64,000 nt of DNA from Lentibacillus cibarius (lineage in GTDB: Bacteria > Bacillota > Bacilli > Bacillales > Amphibacillaceae). Where the stretch lies: the NCBI RefSeq assembly GCF_005887555.1, contig NZ_VCIA01000001.1, positions 2,542,001-2,606,000 on the forward strand. The letters are read 5' to 3'. Positions within the stretch are counted from its first letter, which is position 1. Each line of letters begins with the position of its first letter. The position numbers were made by a program, and so were the translations under genes. Below the pieces are notes generated by a model. It was not told where the DNA came from. It did no database searches and saw nothing but the letters and a program-made list of their open reading frames with translations. This document shows, in pieces, positions 1 to 8,435 of this stretch.

Positions 1-1
1 C

Positions 2-661
2 GTTTTCTCGATGGAAGGTGTTTTTGATCACTATACAGACCCGGCGCTAATTATCCGTGACGGGGTGAAGCAGGAAATCGCTTCATTGAGTGAAGTGGAG
101 CGCATCCATTTTGAAAAATTCGGTCCACTCGAGGCATTCCATACATCTGGTGGGACATCCACGCTATCTATATCCTATCCCAATTTAAAAACACTTGAAT
201 ATAAAACAATTCGCTATCCGGGGCATGCGGAGAAGTTTCAACTGCTTGTTGACTTGAATTTGACACGAGCTGATTATACAGTTGATATAAATGGTGAACA
301 GGTCAGTCCACGTGACGTGTTCTTGAAAGTGCTAGATCCTATTGTAGAACTGGGTGACAAAGACGACGTTGTTCTGTTGCGAGTAAAAGTTGGTGGTGAA
401 AAAGCCGGGAGCCCGGAAACTCATGTATTTGAAATGACTACTTATAAAGATAGAGAAAACAATGTCACAGCAATGGCGCGGGCGACAGCTAACTCTATCT
501 CGGTGGTGGCACAGATGATTGCAAATGGTACCATTACCAAACGGGGGGTTTATCCGCCTGAGCAGATTGTTCCGGGGAAGACGTACATTAATGAAATGGC
601 CAAACGTGGTGTGAATATTTACGAATCAGTCGGTGAGGAAAAATCGCACGTTAAAAGCTGA
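2..661 (+). CDS. Saccharopine dehydrogenase family protein, C-terminal part (5' truncated by window edge)
   Basis: The reading frame is already open at the window edge and no ribosome binding site precedes the first internal ATG at position 11, so this is the C-terminal part of a longer gene. The visible 219 residues resemble the C-terminal domain of saccharopine/lysine dehydrogenase-like enzymes, which act on lysine-derived amino acids with NAD(P). The NAD-binding N-terminal domain lies outside the window. The IclR regulator gene follows about 80 bases downstream on the same strand, and a glutaryl-CoA dehydrogenase-like gene lies nearby on the other strand, which fits a role in lysine breakdown. 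The exact substrate is inferred, not shown. Confidence 0.7.
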   Translation, partial: VFSMEGVFDHYTDPALIIRDGVKQEIASLSEVERIHFEKFGPLEAFHTSGGTSTLSISYPNLKTLEYKTIRYPGHAEKFQLLVDLNLTRADYTVDINGEQVSPRDVFLKVLDPIVELGDKDDVVLLRVKVGGEKAGSPETHVFEMTTYKDRENNVTAMARATANSISVVAQMIANGTITKRGVYPPEQIVPGKTYINEMAKRGVNIYESVGEEKSHVKS

Positions 662-739
662 CTAAGGGTGAGAGACTGCTTTTGTACAGCAGTCTCCCAC
701 GCTAATAAGAACAAGGACGGGCAGCAAGGAGAAATAAAA

Positions 740-1519
740 ATGAATCAAAGTGTATTAAAAGCATTAACACTGCTTGATTATTTTTCAGCGGAAACACCGG
801 AACTGACATTGAAAGAGATTGCTGATAAATCTGGAATGCCAAAGCCAACCGTGTACAGATTGCTGGCGTCACTAGAACATCATCATGTTATCATGAAAAC
901 GAAAGAAAACGAACATGACACCAAGTATCAATTAGGGCTTAAGCTGCTGGAATTGGGGAAAATCGTTTCAGATCAGCTTGAAGTTCGGACCATTGCATTG
1001 CCTGATATGGAGCAGCTTGGTCGGGAAATTAATGAAGTCATTCATTTAGTCATTGTCAATCAAGAAGAGGCTGTTTACATAGAAAAAGTCGACAGTTCAA
1101 GAGCGCTAAGGCTGAATACACGAGTCGGTAGAAGTGCCCCGCTCTATCTCGGATCAGGACCTAAGCTGCTGCTGGCAAATATGCCTGAAGAGCGGCAACA
1201 GGAAATTTTGAATGAAGCTGAACTGTCTCGCGCCGGCCACCAGCCGATTGATAAGACACAATTGATTCAGGAACTGCAAACGATTTATGAGGAAGACTAT
1301 GCATACAGTATCGGGGAACAAGACCCTGACACGACAGGAATATCTTACCCAATCTATGATTACAACAGCCAGGTTATTGCCGCACTGGCGGTGAGCGGCT
1401 TGTCCAGTCATTTTGAAGGGGAGAATCTAGACGTATTGAAAGCCAAAACGTGTCAAGCAGCTGAGAAGATTTCTAGGAAACTTGGCTATCGCGGGCCAAT
1501 TTTGATGCAGGAGGAATAG
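740..1519 (+). CDS. IclR-family transcriptional regulator
   Basis: A 259-residue protein with an N-terminal winged helix-turn-helix (about residues 5-65, including KEIADKSGMPKPTVYRLL) followed by the IclR effector-binding domain to the C-terminus. The ATG at 740 was chosen over an upstream GTG at 668 because AAGGAG stands 8 bases before it and homology starts there. IclR proteins usually control adjacent catabolic operons in response to a small acid. The DUF3870 gene follows after 5 bases, so the two are probably co-transcribed. It could control the saccharopine dehydrogenase gene upstream or the divergent CoA-transferase/dehydrogenase pair; the sequence does not decide. Confidence 0.9.
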   Translation: MNQSVLKALTLLDYFSAETPELTLKEIADKSGMPKPTVYRLLASLEHHHVIMKTKENEHDTKYQLGLKLLELGKIVSDQLEVRTIALPDMEQLGREINEVIHLVIVNQEEAVYIEKVDSSRALRLNTRVGRSAPLYLGSGPKLLLANMPEERQQEILNEAELSRAGHQPIDKTQLIQELQTIYEEDYAYSIGEQDPDTTGISYPIYDYNSQVIAALAVSGLSSHFEGENLDVLKAKTCQAAEKISRKLGYRGPILMQEE

Positions 1520-1524
1520 GATAA

Positions 1525-1842
1525 ATGAATACGGTATTTATTGCCGGCCATGCTAGATTACCATCGGGTATGGCGGCTAAAAGTATGTACGAAACACTAA
1601 CCATCACAGCCGAAATCGATAAAAAGTACGGTGTCATTGTGGCTGCCAATTGTACGCTGGCAACCGAACATGGCAGGTATTTTGTTCACCATTTGTTAAG
1701 AGGCCATAGTTTGCAGGACGGTATTGAGACACCAGCGGAAATCATGAAAGAACACTATTTAGGAAAAGCCGGCAACGCGCTCGTGTCAGCATTGCATGAT
1801 TTGTACAAGCAATATGCGCATTATCGGGAGAGTCATGGGTAG
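1525..1842 (+). CDS. DUF3870 domain-containing protein
   Basis: A 105-residue protein that matches the DUF3870 family along its length (start MNTVFIAGHARLPSGMAAK, a conserved GVIVAANCTLAT segment in the middle). It lacks a signal peptide and membrane segments, so it is probably cytoplasmic. The start codon is 5 bases after the IclR stop codon, with GGAGG inside the end of that gene, so it is translationally linked to it. The function of the family is unknown; its genes often sit beside catabolic operons of amino acids or organic acids, which fits the neighbours here. Confidence 0.8.
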   Translation: MNTVFIAGHARLPSGMAAKSMYETLTITAEIDKKYGVIVAANCTLATEHGRYFVHHLLRGHSLQDGIETPAEIMKEHYLGKAGNALVSALHDLYKQYAHYRESHG

Positions 1843-2171
1843 GGGAGTACTGTTGATGGTGAATCTTAGGACTTTCCGGGCTTTTTTTGCCAAGTAAATA
1901 GGTTTAATAGATGCGTTAGCTATCAGGGTTGCCTTGGAACATTTGGATATCCGTGAAGAAAAGCGGATAAGCTTTCGTAAAATAGGGTTTAGAAGAACAA
2001 CTTTTGGGTTGCGTAGAACGAAATGAAAACAGAACATTTATTCTCTTGTTGCTGTTTTTTTATTTAGAATGATGGTAATATAATAATTGCAACTACATAG
2101 GTATAGTGGGCGGTTGGCCATCTTTCCCTGATCCTTGAGGCACGTTATAATCCGGGAAGGGAGGTGGTCAG
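1843..2171. other. Intergenic region upstream of the small toxin gene
   Basis: No coding region is supported here. The last 30 bases hold a TATAAT at 2146-2151 and the ribosome binding site GGGAGGTGG of the toxin gene. No good -35 element is seen 17 bases upstream of the TATAAT, so the toxin promoter is uncertain. Confidence 0.4.
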
Positions 2172-2279
2172 GTGACGACATATGAGGCATTTAGTTTGGT
2201 AGCGCAGTTCAGTATTTCACTCGTAGCTACGTTAACTTTAATTGTCACGCTTGTCGTTTACCTGAATAAAAAGAAGTAA
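2172..2279 (+). CDS. Putative holin-like toxin of a type I toxin-antitoxin pair
   Basis: A GTG-started 35-residue peptide: MTTYEAFSLVAQ, then a single hydrophobic helix of about 20 residues, then a basic tail ending NKKK. This matches the 'putative holin-like toxin' family of Firmicutes (TxpA/BsrG-like peptides). A strong ribosome binding site (GGGAGGTGG) lies 6 bases before the GTG. Family members insert in the membrane and are silenced by an antisense RNA that overlaps the 3' end of the mRNA. Such an RNA, with a consensus promoter, is visible here on the opposite strand. Toxicity is inferred from the family. Confidence 0.75.
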   Translation: MTTYEAFSLVAQFSISLVATLTLIVTLVVYLNKKK

Positions 2280-2408
2280 CCGCTCCCACACCAAAGGTCA
2301 GCGATTACTTCTTTAGGTAGACAAGCCAGACAGCTGGCCAACTGCACTTTATGCAGTTTGTAGTTGCCGGTGACCGAGTAGTTTAACACTACTCGGTACC
2401 TTATTTCT
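2264..2408 (-). ncRNA. Antisense antitoxin RNA (RatA-like) convergent with the toxin gene
   Basis: The promoter at 2415-2443 (minus strand) would start an RNA near 2408 that runs toward the toxin gene. The RNA contains a perfect hairpin (CCGAGTAGT/ACTACTCGG), and ends in the hairpin at 2270-2314 followed by a T-run in the minus direction. It would overlap the last bases of the toxin gene and its 3' untranslated region, as in TxpA/RatA of B. subtilis. The arrangement is seen in the sequence; the antitoxin role is inferred. Confidence 0.6.
2270..2314. terminator. Bidirectional terminator shared by toxin mRNA and antisense RNA
   Basis: The arms AAAGAAGTAACCGC and GCGATTACTTCTTT pair around a loop of about 17 bases; a run of A/T on each side could end transcription in both directions. 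The left arm overlaps the toxin stop codon. Confidence 0.6.
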
Positions 2409-2414
2409 AAGTAT

Positions 2415-2443
2415 ATTATAAGATGAAATAAATATACTGTCAA
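2415..2443 (-). promoter_or_regulatory. Consensus sigma-A promoter of the antisense RNA
   Basis: On the minus strand TTGACA (2438-2443) and TATAAT (2415-2420) are separated by exactly 17 bases. Both hexamers are perfect. No protein gene lies downstream in that direction before the toxin gene, so the promoter most likely makes the antitoxin RNA. Confidence 0.8.
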
Positions 2444-2498
2444 TTTCTAGGATCAACACCAAAATCTATGGTTGACAAACTAGACTGCATTGTAGTGT

Positions 2499-2529
2499 CC
2501 GCTGCGGAAAAACACTACGCTTTCCGCGG
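2499..2529. repeat. Truncated copy of the interspersed element found at 19.7-20.2 kb
   Basis: These 31 bases match, with one mismatch, the reverse complement of the right part of the palindromic element at 19713-20168 (shared core ACTACGCTTTCCGCGG). The similarity fades after about 2545, so this is a fragment rather than a full element. Confidence 0.6.
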
Positions 2530-2568
2530 ACTTGAGCTCAGCTTTTTTCGCTTGCTATTAGTATTATT

Positions 2569-2786
2569 TTGTTTTTATCTGTTTCCTTCTTTACAGCCAA
2601 TCTGGAAAAGCCATATGGTTTGTCACAAGCAGACTTGGATTATGACATTAAAATGTTCACAGGGCACGGATTTTCTGAGCAATTCGTTAATGGTGTAAAG
2701 GATTTGGACACGGTTATAGCGCATACGCTTGTTGTGAAAAAGGAAAACATCATCGAAGCATTAAAACAGGGAAGATATGGAAAAAG
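2569..2786 (+). pseudogene. Unidentified gene fragment (C-terminal remnant)
   Basis: This frame encodes a stretch that looks like ordinary cytosolic protein (GLSQADLDYDIKMFTGHGF onward to NIIEALKQGRYGKS), but it has no credible start or ribosome binding site. Its 5' end abuts the repeat fragment at 2499-2529, and the frame runs through a terminator hairpin without a stop. It is therefore probably the 3' remnant of a gene cut off by insertion of the repeat. The family was not recognised. Confidence 0.4.
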
Positions 2787-2815
2787 CCGCATTGTTCGCT
2801 CAAAATGCGGCTTTT
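2781..2815 (+). terminator. Rho-independent terminator after the gene fragment
   Basis: AAAAGCCGCATT and AAATGCGGCTTTTT form a strong hairpin with a T-run on the plus strand. It lies inside the open frame of the fragment at 2569, which supports that frame being a disrupted gene. Confidence 0.75.
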
Positions 2816-2896
2816 TATATGTCTTTAGTTATACTTTAATGGTCGATTCCCATTGATTGATTACATAATTTAAGATCGGCAACTTTTTGAATAAGT

Positions 2897-4099
2897 TTAT
2901 ACTTTGGCATGATTTCCTTCCCACGTCGGGAGCATTTTGTTTAATGGTTTATCCTGACGATAGCCTAGTGCATAGTCCGCTTGCATAAGGGTGTGAATTT
3001 CTCTGGTTCCTTCGTAAATAACCGGGGCTTTGGAGTTTCGTAAATAGCGTTCGACCGGGTATTCATCGGAATAACCATATGCACCGTGGATCTGAACGGC
3101 GTCATCGGCAGCTTTATTAGCGAAATCACATGCCTGCCATTTAGCCATCGACGTTTCTTCGGTATTGCGTTTTCCTTCGTTCTTCAGCTCACCGGCACGG
3201 TACACAAGCAGGCTGCTCATTTCCAGACCGGCTTTCATGTTGGCAATCATGCGCTGAACCAGTTGATGCTGGCCGATTGGCTTGCCGAATGTTTCTCGTT
3301 CATGCGCGTATTTAAGACTTGCTTCCAAACATGCTCGAATTTGACCGACAGCACCTGCAGCAACCGTGAAACGCCCATTGTCGAGGGCAGACATGGCAAT
3401 TTTGAACCCTTCACCTTCGTCACCAAGCAAGTTTTCTTTCGGAACTTTTACATTGTCAAAAAAGATTTCACCCGTGTTGCCCGAACGAATGCCGAGTTTG
3501 CCTTTGGTTGCTTTGGAGTCAAAGCCTTCCCATTCCCGTTCGACGATAAATGCGGAAATGCCTTTGTGACGTTTTTGCTTATCCGTGTAGGCGAACACTA
3601 AGAAATGGTCGGCCGTATCACACAGCGAGATCCATGCTTTGGACCCATTTAGAATATAATGGTCGCCCTGTTTGACGGCTGTGGATTGCAAGGAAGTGAC
3701 ATCCGAACCGGCGGCAGGCTCCGTCAGTCCATAAGCACCGAATTTTTCTCCTTTTGCCTGGGGGACGAGATATTTTTGCTTCTGCTCCTCTGTTCCCCAT
3801 TGCAGCAATGTCATGCTATTCAGTCCTGTATGCACGGAAACGGCTGTCCGGAAGGCGGTGTCCCCACGCTCCAGTTCCTCGCAAACAATGGCCAATGAAT
3901 TATAGTCCATACCACTTCCACCATATTCTTCCGGAATGCAGACGCCCATCAGCCCCAGGTCGGCAAGCTTCTTATTTATGGATGGGTCGTATTGGCCTTG
4001 TCGGTCCCACTCAGCAATATATGGTAAGATTTCGTTATCAACAAAGTTTCTAACGGTTGTCCGCAACATATCCTGTTCTTCTGAAAAATGAAAGTTCAC
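2897..4099 (-). CDS. Acyl-CoA dehydrogenase, glutaryl-CoA dehydrogenase-like
   Basis: A 400-residue flavoprotein with the full acyl-CoA dehydrogenase fold: N-terminal helical domain (about 1-120), middle beta domain with the flavin/substrate segment GAYGLTEPAAGSD (about 130), and C-terminal helical domain. The catalytic glutamate is in IYEGTREIHTLM near residue 365, the position used by glutaryl-CoA dehydrogenases. The segment FRTAVSVHTGL resembles the YRSAMSVQ segment that holds the carboxylate-binding arginine of glutaryl-CoA dehydrogenase. The CoA-transferase gene upstream on the same strand would supply the CoA ester. It would oxidise glutaryl-CoA to crotonyl-CoA and pass electrons to ETF. 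A branched-chain or short-chain substrate cannot be excluded. Confidence 0.8.
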   Translation of the reverse strand: MNFHFSEEQDMLRTTVRNFVDNEILPYIAEWDRQGQYDPSINKKLADLGLMGVCIPEEYGGSGMDYNSLAIVCEELERGDTAFRTAVSVHTGLNSMTLLQWGTEEQKQKYLVPQAKGEKFGAYGLTEPAAGSDVTSLQSTAVKQGDHYILNGSKAWISLCDTADHFLVFAYTDKQKRHKGISAFIVEREWEGFDSKATKGKLGIRSGNTGEIFFDNVKVPKENLLGDEGEGFKIAMSALDNGRFTVAAGAVGQIRACLEASLKYAHERETFGKPIGQHQLVQRMIANMKAGLEMSSLLVYRAGELKNEGKRNTEETSMAKWQACDFANKAADDAVQIHGAYGYSDEYPVERYLRNSKAPVIYEGTREIHTLMQADYALGYRQDKPLNKMLPTWEGNHAKV

Positions 4100-4179
4100 G
4101 TGATCAACTCCTAATATAATGGGTAAAATTTTCTCACAGCTAGGAATCTACCTGCTCATGCAAAAAAACGGAATGTTCC

Positions 4180-5337
4180 TCAACTATCATTGATTATACC
4201 AAGCTTTTTTAATAATTCTTCATTGTGTTCACCGGCATCCGGCGGGTGGTTTGTCGTTTGCACCGGGGTCCGCGAAAGTTTCAGCGGACTGCCAATCATA
4301 CGAATGTCGCCAGCGGTTGGGTGTTCAGTATCAACAAACATATCCCGTTCGTTCAGCTGCGGATCATTGGCAACTTCATCAACAGTCTGGATTGGTCCGC
4401 ATGGAATATTATTTTGCTCGCATTGCTTTTGCCAATAGGCAGTAGGCTTGGTTGAAAAAACCGCCTGAAGCAGTGGGATTAACGTATCTCGATTGGCCAC
4501 ACGATCCGGGTTTGTCCGGAACCGTTCATCTGATGCATATTCAGGCTTACCTAAAATTTTGCATAAATTTCGGAACTGATTATCATTCCCCACCGCAATG
4601 ACCATTTCGCCATCCATGGTGGAAAACGTCTGGTACGGGACAATATTGGCGTGCTGGTTTCCAAGTGCTTCCGGAATTTTCCCGGCCATCAGGTAGTTGC
4701 TGCCAACGTTTACGAGGGCGCTGACGGCTGAATCATATAAGGATAGGTCAAGCTTTTGTCCTTTGCCGGAATGCATCCGTTCCAAGAGTGCACCCTGAAT
4801 GCCAACACAAGCATACAAGCCGGTCAAAATATCCGTGATGGCTACCCCGACTTTTTGCGGTCCTGATTCGCTGTCCCCAGTAATGCTCATCAGCCCGCTC
4901 ATTGCCTGGATGATAAAGTCATAGCCAGGCATGTCTTTGTATGGACCTGTTTCCCCGAAGCCTGTAATCGAGCAGTAGACCAGGCCAGGATTAATTTCGG
5001 ATAGTGTTTCATAATCAAGTCCAAGCCGCTGCATGGTTCCCGTTTTGAAATTATTAATGATGACATCACTTTCACGTACAAGACTTTTAATTGCTTCATG
5101 GCCTTCCTCGGATTTTAAATCAAGGGTGATGCTTTTCTTATTACGGTTCGCACACAGATAGTAAGCACTAACGCCATTTTGAAATGGGGGACCCCATTTT
5201 CGTGTCTCATCACTGCCGCCCGGCGCTTCTACCTTAATTACTTCTGCGCCAAGGTCACCCAGAATCATGGTGCAGTACGGACCGGCTAGAACTCTGGACA
5301 GATCGAGAATTCGGATGTTTTCGAGTGCTCCGGTCAT
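4180..5337 (-). CDS. Class III (CaiB/BaiF) CoA-transferase, possibly succinyl-CoA:glutarate CoA-transferase
   Basis: A 385-residue protein starting MTGALENIRILDLSRVLAGP, the typical N-terminus of class III CoA-transferases, with the segment GVAITDILTGLYA holding the predicted catalytic aspartate near residue 170. The start at 5337 was chosen because AAGGAG stands 7 bases before it; a frame extension to 5415 has no ribosome binding site. It precedes the glutaryl-CoA dehydrogenase-like gene by about 80 bases on the same strand, so the pair is probably one operon that activates a dicarboxylate and oxidises its CoA ester. The glutarate substrate is inferred from the pairing. Confidence 0.85.
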   Translation of the reverse strand: MTGALENIRILDLSRVLAGPYCTMILGDLGAEVIKVEAPGGSDETRKWGPPFQNGVSAYYLCANRNKKSITLDLKSEEGHEAIKSLVRESDVIINNFKTGTMQRLGLDYETLSEINPGLVYCSITGFGETGPYKDMPGYDFIIQAMSGLMSITGDSESGPQKVGVAITDILTGLYACVGIQGALLERMHSGKGQKLDLSLYDSAVSALVNVGSNYLMAGKIPEALGNQHANIVPYQTFSTMDGEMVIAVGNDNQFRNLCKILGKPEYASDERFRTNPDRVANRDTLIPLLQAVFSTKPTAYWQKQCEQNNIPCGPIQTVDEVANDPQLNERDMFVDTEHPTAGDIRMIGSPLKLSRTPVQTTNHPPDAGEHNEELLKKLGIINDS

Positions 5338-5642
5338 TTCTTCACTCCTTTCCAACGAAAAAATAAGCCACTCCAAAAAAACGACAGTGTACCTGTAGCA
5401 GTAGAGAAGACTCACTGCATAAGTGAAACCAAGGTAATCGCCTGCATCTAAAAGGCTTGGCGCTTACCAAGTTTTCTTACTGTTCGTCTATTTGAACTGG
5501 CTTTTATCTGCTGGGACAGAACTGGAATAGAACTGTAAACAGATTAAACAGTTATCATTTGTTAAAAAAGGTAATTGAAGGTTGCTGAATGCTTGCACAG
5601 CAACCTCTGCCTTGGAAGAATAGGATATCATGCGTTCTAGCG

Positions 5643-5656
5643 TGGAAGCGCTTCAA
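5643..5656 (-). promoter_or_regulatory. Candidate cre (CcpA) site upstream of the CoA-transferase operon
   Basis: A 14-mer with the perfect palindromic core GAAGCGCTTC fits the catabolite-responsive element consensus with one mismatch on the minus strand. It lies about 300 bases before the CoA-transferase start, which is far for a simple roadblock or promoter site. It is a motif match only. Confidence 0.4.
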
Positions 5657-5831
5657 CATGATTGATATTATTATATACTATTCTGAAATATTTGTAAACC
5701 TATTTTTATAATTTTATGGAAATGGATATTCCATGGGGTTGTGAAGGAGGATGTTGGCCCGATGATGGAGCTTATTTTGGCAAATAGGGTCTGTAAGATG
5801 AAGTTTGAGGAGGACGAGTAACAACTCAGGG

Positions 5832-6068
5832 GTAAACATCGACGGATTAGGAGTGGATATCAACGGATTAGAGGTGAATATCGACGGATTAGGTAGTAAC
5901 ATCGACGGATTAGAAGTGAACATCAACGGATTAGAGGTGGATATCAACGGATTAGAAGTGGATATCAACGGATTAGGGAGGAACATCAACGGATTAGGAG
6001 CGAACATCAACGGATTAGGAGCAAACATCAACGGATTAGGTAGGAATATCGACGGATTAGAGGCGAAC
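5832..6068. repeat. 21-bp tandem repeat, 11 units
   Basis: Eleven direct units of 21 bases with consensus close to AACATCAACGGATTAGGAG run without gaps; point differences between units cluster at the same places. Because 21 is a multiple of 3, one plus-strand frame reads the heptad NINGLGx/NIDGLEx throughout, but no start codon with a ribosome binding site precedes it, and the frame runs into the 3' end of the mreBH gene. It is most safely called a minisatellite; it could be a remnant of a repeat protein. Confidence 0.85.
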
Positions 6069-6094
6069 AGCCCGGGTGCCTTGCCATGGGATAG

Positions 6095-6129
6095 AAAAAA
6101 CCGCGCATATAAACTAGGAGCGCGGTTTT
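6095..6129 (-). terminator. Terminator of mreBH
   Basis: AAAACCGCGC and GCGCGGTTTT pair; reading on the minus strand the hairpin is followed by a run of six T, just after the mreBH stop codon. Confidence 0.75.
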
Positions 6130-6137
6130 ACTTCTTG

Positions 6138-7145
6138 TTATTTTGCGGCTTTTTGTAGCTTGGAAATCATCTTAAGTGACCGACCAGTTCCGATGGCTAC
6201 CGATTCAAGCGGGTTTGGTGCCAGATGAACCGGAACGAATAATTCGTCTGATAGCCAGTCTTTTAATCCGTTCAACAGTGCTCCGCCGCCGGTCAGCACG
6301 ATGCCGTGATCAACAATGTCACCACTCAACTCAGGTGGGCAGTTTTCCAGCGTTAAGCGTATCGTCTCGATAATTTGGTCGAGTGATTCTTTTAAAGCGG
6401 TGTACACTTCTTTCGATGAAACAGTGACTGTTTGCGGCAAGCCTGAGACCATATCCCGACCACGAACCTCCATTGTTTCTTCTACATGATTTTCATCAGC
6501 ATGTCCAATTTCCATTTTAATGTTTTCTGCAGTGCGTTCACCTATTAAAATGTTGTATTTTTTGCGGATGAAGTTGACGATCTCTTCGTCCATTTTGTCG
6601 CCGCCGGTGCGAACGGAATTACAAGAGACAACGCCACCAAAAGAAATGATTCCGACTTCGGATGTACCCCCGCCGATATCCACCGTGACATTGGCCACTG
6701 GCTCGTCAACCGGCAAATCGGCGCCAATTGCTGATGCGATTGGTTCCTCAATCAGATGGACATGTTTAGCACCGTAACTGCTAACGGCATTGTGGATTGC
6801 GCGCCGTTCCACCGTTGTACTTCCTGATGGGGTACAGACAACGACGGTCGGTTTGCGCATGGACATCCCGATGGTTTTGCTAACTTTTTTCAAAAATTCT
6901 TTCAGCATCTGTGCAGTAACATCATAGTCGGCAATTACACCGTCTTTCAATGGACGGATTGGTACAATGTTTTGCGGGGTTTTGCCGACCATTTCTTTTG
7001 CCTCTGCACCTACAGCGACGACATTTTTTGTATTTAAATCTATGGCGACAACGGAAGGCTCGTTCAGAACAACCCCTTTTGTTTTGGAATATATCAATAT
7101 ATTTGCGGTGCCCAGGTCAATTCCGATTTCTGCTGTTGATAACAT
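6138..7145 (-). CDS. mreBH: MreB-like actin homologue MreBH
   Basis: A 335-residue actin-family protein with the nucleotide-binding segments [14 protein letters not shown] (phosphate 1), [15 protein letters not shown] (phosphate 2) and [11 protein letters not shown] (adenosine). The closest match in memory is MreBH of B. subtilis (shared [16 protein letters not shown] and [14 protein letters not shown] segments), a third MreB paralogue that directs wall hydrolases such as LytE to the lateral wall. It stands alone here rather than in mreBCD, which also fits MreBH. The ATG at 7145 was preferred because GGAGGA lies 7 bases upstream; an in-frame start 15 bases earlier has no such site. Confidence 0.9.
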   Translation of the reverse strand: MLSTAEIGIDLGTANILIYSKTKGVVLNEPSVVAIDLNTKNVVAVGAEAKEMVGKTPQNIVPIRPLKDGVIADYDVTAQMLKEFLKKVSKTIGMSMRKPTVVVCTPSGSTTVERRAIHNAVSSYGAKHVHLIEEPIASAIGADLPVDEPVANVTVDIGGGTSEVGIISFGGVVSCNSVRTGGDKMDEEIVNFIRKKYNILIGERTAENIKMEIGHADENHVEETMEVRGRDMVSGLPQTVTVSSKEVYTALKESLDQIIETIRLTLENCPPELSGDIVDHGIVLTGGGALLNGLKDWLSDELFVPVHLAPNPLESVAIGTGRSLKMISKLQKAAK

Positions 7146-7601
7146 GGTATGTTCCTCCAATGATGATATATTAAAATCTATAAAAAAGAATCAATGTAAA
7201 ATATTAATGTTGTAATAAGAAACAAATTTGTTTGATAACATTTCTCTAGTATACCACAATTTGCGAGTGTCAATAAACGACAAAAAACATGCTCTTCTTA
7301 TGTATTTTGGCCTTTATTATAGGGGATTGCAAGTAACATTTTGGTTACATATTCTTACTTTGTGTAACAAAAGAAGCACTTCCTGAGGGTTGTCAATATA
7401 TATTTTCATGAAAATTATTCCACCTTATAATAAAAATACCAACTTTTACAGTGTGAAAACAAAAAGAATCCCTGTAATGACGCTGATTTTATAGTAACGA
7501 TATTCATGCTGCCCAGCTGTTGGAAGCACCTGCCAAAAATATTACAAAAAAAGCATGGTACGATAAGGTCGTACAAAAAACAACGGGAGAGGTGGCAACA
7601 C
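7146..7601. other. Divergent intergenic region between mreBH and the CAP-protein gene
   Basis: AT-rich region that must hold both promoters. On the minus strand TTGACA and TATACT occur but only 14 bases apart, so a sigma-A promoter is not well supported for mreBH. Nothing else was recognised. Confidence 0.3.
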
Positions 7602-8393
7602 ATGTATAACAAATTGATAGTAGGATCTATGACCGCAGCGTTATTATTTGGCGGAGCGTTTCAAACTGCTGCATCAGCCAGCACATCCGATTCACAAAAT
7701 CAGTCTTATCAGCAAAAAGTCTACTATTCTATTAATGGGGATAGCCGGACTGAATTTTCATCCGATCGATTCACTAATTATTTAAATAAACATTTTCCAC
7801 AAGTCAGCTGGAACCGGGATGGTCAAAAGGAAAGCAACGAACACGAAGACAAGGATCAGCCGAAGCAAGATAAGTCGGAGCAACAGCAAGCACCTTCAGA
7901 CGAACAAACAACAAACAAACAAGAACAACCAAAAGAACAGCCTGAAGCCCAAACACCAGCAGAACAACAACCGGTTGAACAGCAAAAGCAACAAGCGTCA
8001 TCACAATCACAGCAGCTAAATGAATTCGAACAGCAAGTGGTTGAACTCACTAACCAGGAGCGGACAGCACGTGGACTGGAGCCGCTTAAAGTAGATGCTG
8101 AACTGAGCAAAGTAGCACGGGAAAAATCACGTGATATGGCAACAAGTAACTACTTTTCACATAATAGCCCGAACTATGGTTCACCATTTGATATGATGAA
8201 ACAATTTGGTATTTCCTATTCTACAGCCGGAGAAAATATAGCTAAAGGTCAACGCACACCGCAACAGGTTGTAGAAGCATGGATGAATAGTGAAGGACAC
8301 CGCAAAAATATTCTAAAACCAGAATTTACGCATATTGGTGTTGGTTATGTGGAACAAGGCAACCACTGGACCCAGCAGTTTATCGGAAAATAG
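7602..8393 (+). CDS. Secreted CAP/SCP-domain protein (YkwD-like)
   Basis: A 263-residue exported protein: signal peptide (about 1-28, ending ASA), a variable region, a Q/E/K/P-rich low-complexity linker (about 75-145), and a C-terminal CAP domain (about 148-263) with the family segments YFSHNSP, AGENIAKG, WMNSEGHRKNIL and HIGVGYV. The ATG at 7602 follows GGGAGAGGTGG; upstream in-frame codons lack a signal peptide. The protein resembles B. subtilis YkwD; CAP domains in this group are extracellular or wall/spore associated but their reaction is not established. A bidirectional terminator follows directly. Confidence 0.85.
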   Translation: MYNKLIVGSMTAALLFGGAFQTAASASTSDSQNQSYQQKVYYSINGDSRTEFSSDRFTNYLNKHFPQVSWNRDGQKESNEHEDKDQPKQDKSEQQQAPSDEQTTNKQEQPKEQPEAQTPAEQQPVEQQKQQASSQSQQLNEFEQQVVELTNQERTARGLEPLKVDAELSKVAREKSRDMATSNYFSHNSPNYGSPFDMMKQFGISYSTAGENIAKGQRTPQQVVEAWMNSEGHRKNILKPEFTHIGVGYVEQGNHWTQQFIGK

Positions 8394-8402
8394 TAATATC
8401 AA

Positions 8403-8435
8403 AAAAGGACTGATCAAACGTTTGATCAGTCCTTT
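8403..8435. terminator. Bidirectional terminator between convergent genes
   Basis: AAAGGACTGATCAAACG pairs with TTTGATCAGTCCTTT, flanked by A-runs and T-runs, so it can serve the CAP-protein gene (plus) and the MFS gene (minus), whose last codons it overlaps. Confidence 0.85.

Noticed and set aside
2258..2443. Minus-strand 61-codon frame over the antitoxin RNA
   Set aside because: The region is better explained as a structured antisense RNA with its own promoter.
3086..3601. Long open frame on the plus strand inside the acyl-CoA dehydrogenase gene
   Set aside because: Antisense shadow; the minus-strand gene has full family motifs and the frame has no start site.
5714..6031. Minus-strand frame over the 21-bp repeat (NPLISTS repeats)
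   Set aside because: The repeat period of 21 keeps all frames open; no start site; not evidence of a gene.
5832..6068. CRISPR array
   Set aside because: Units are contiguous with no spacers and no cas genes are near.
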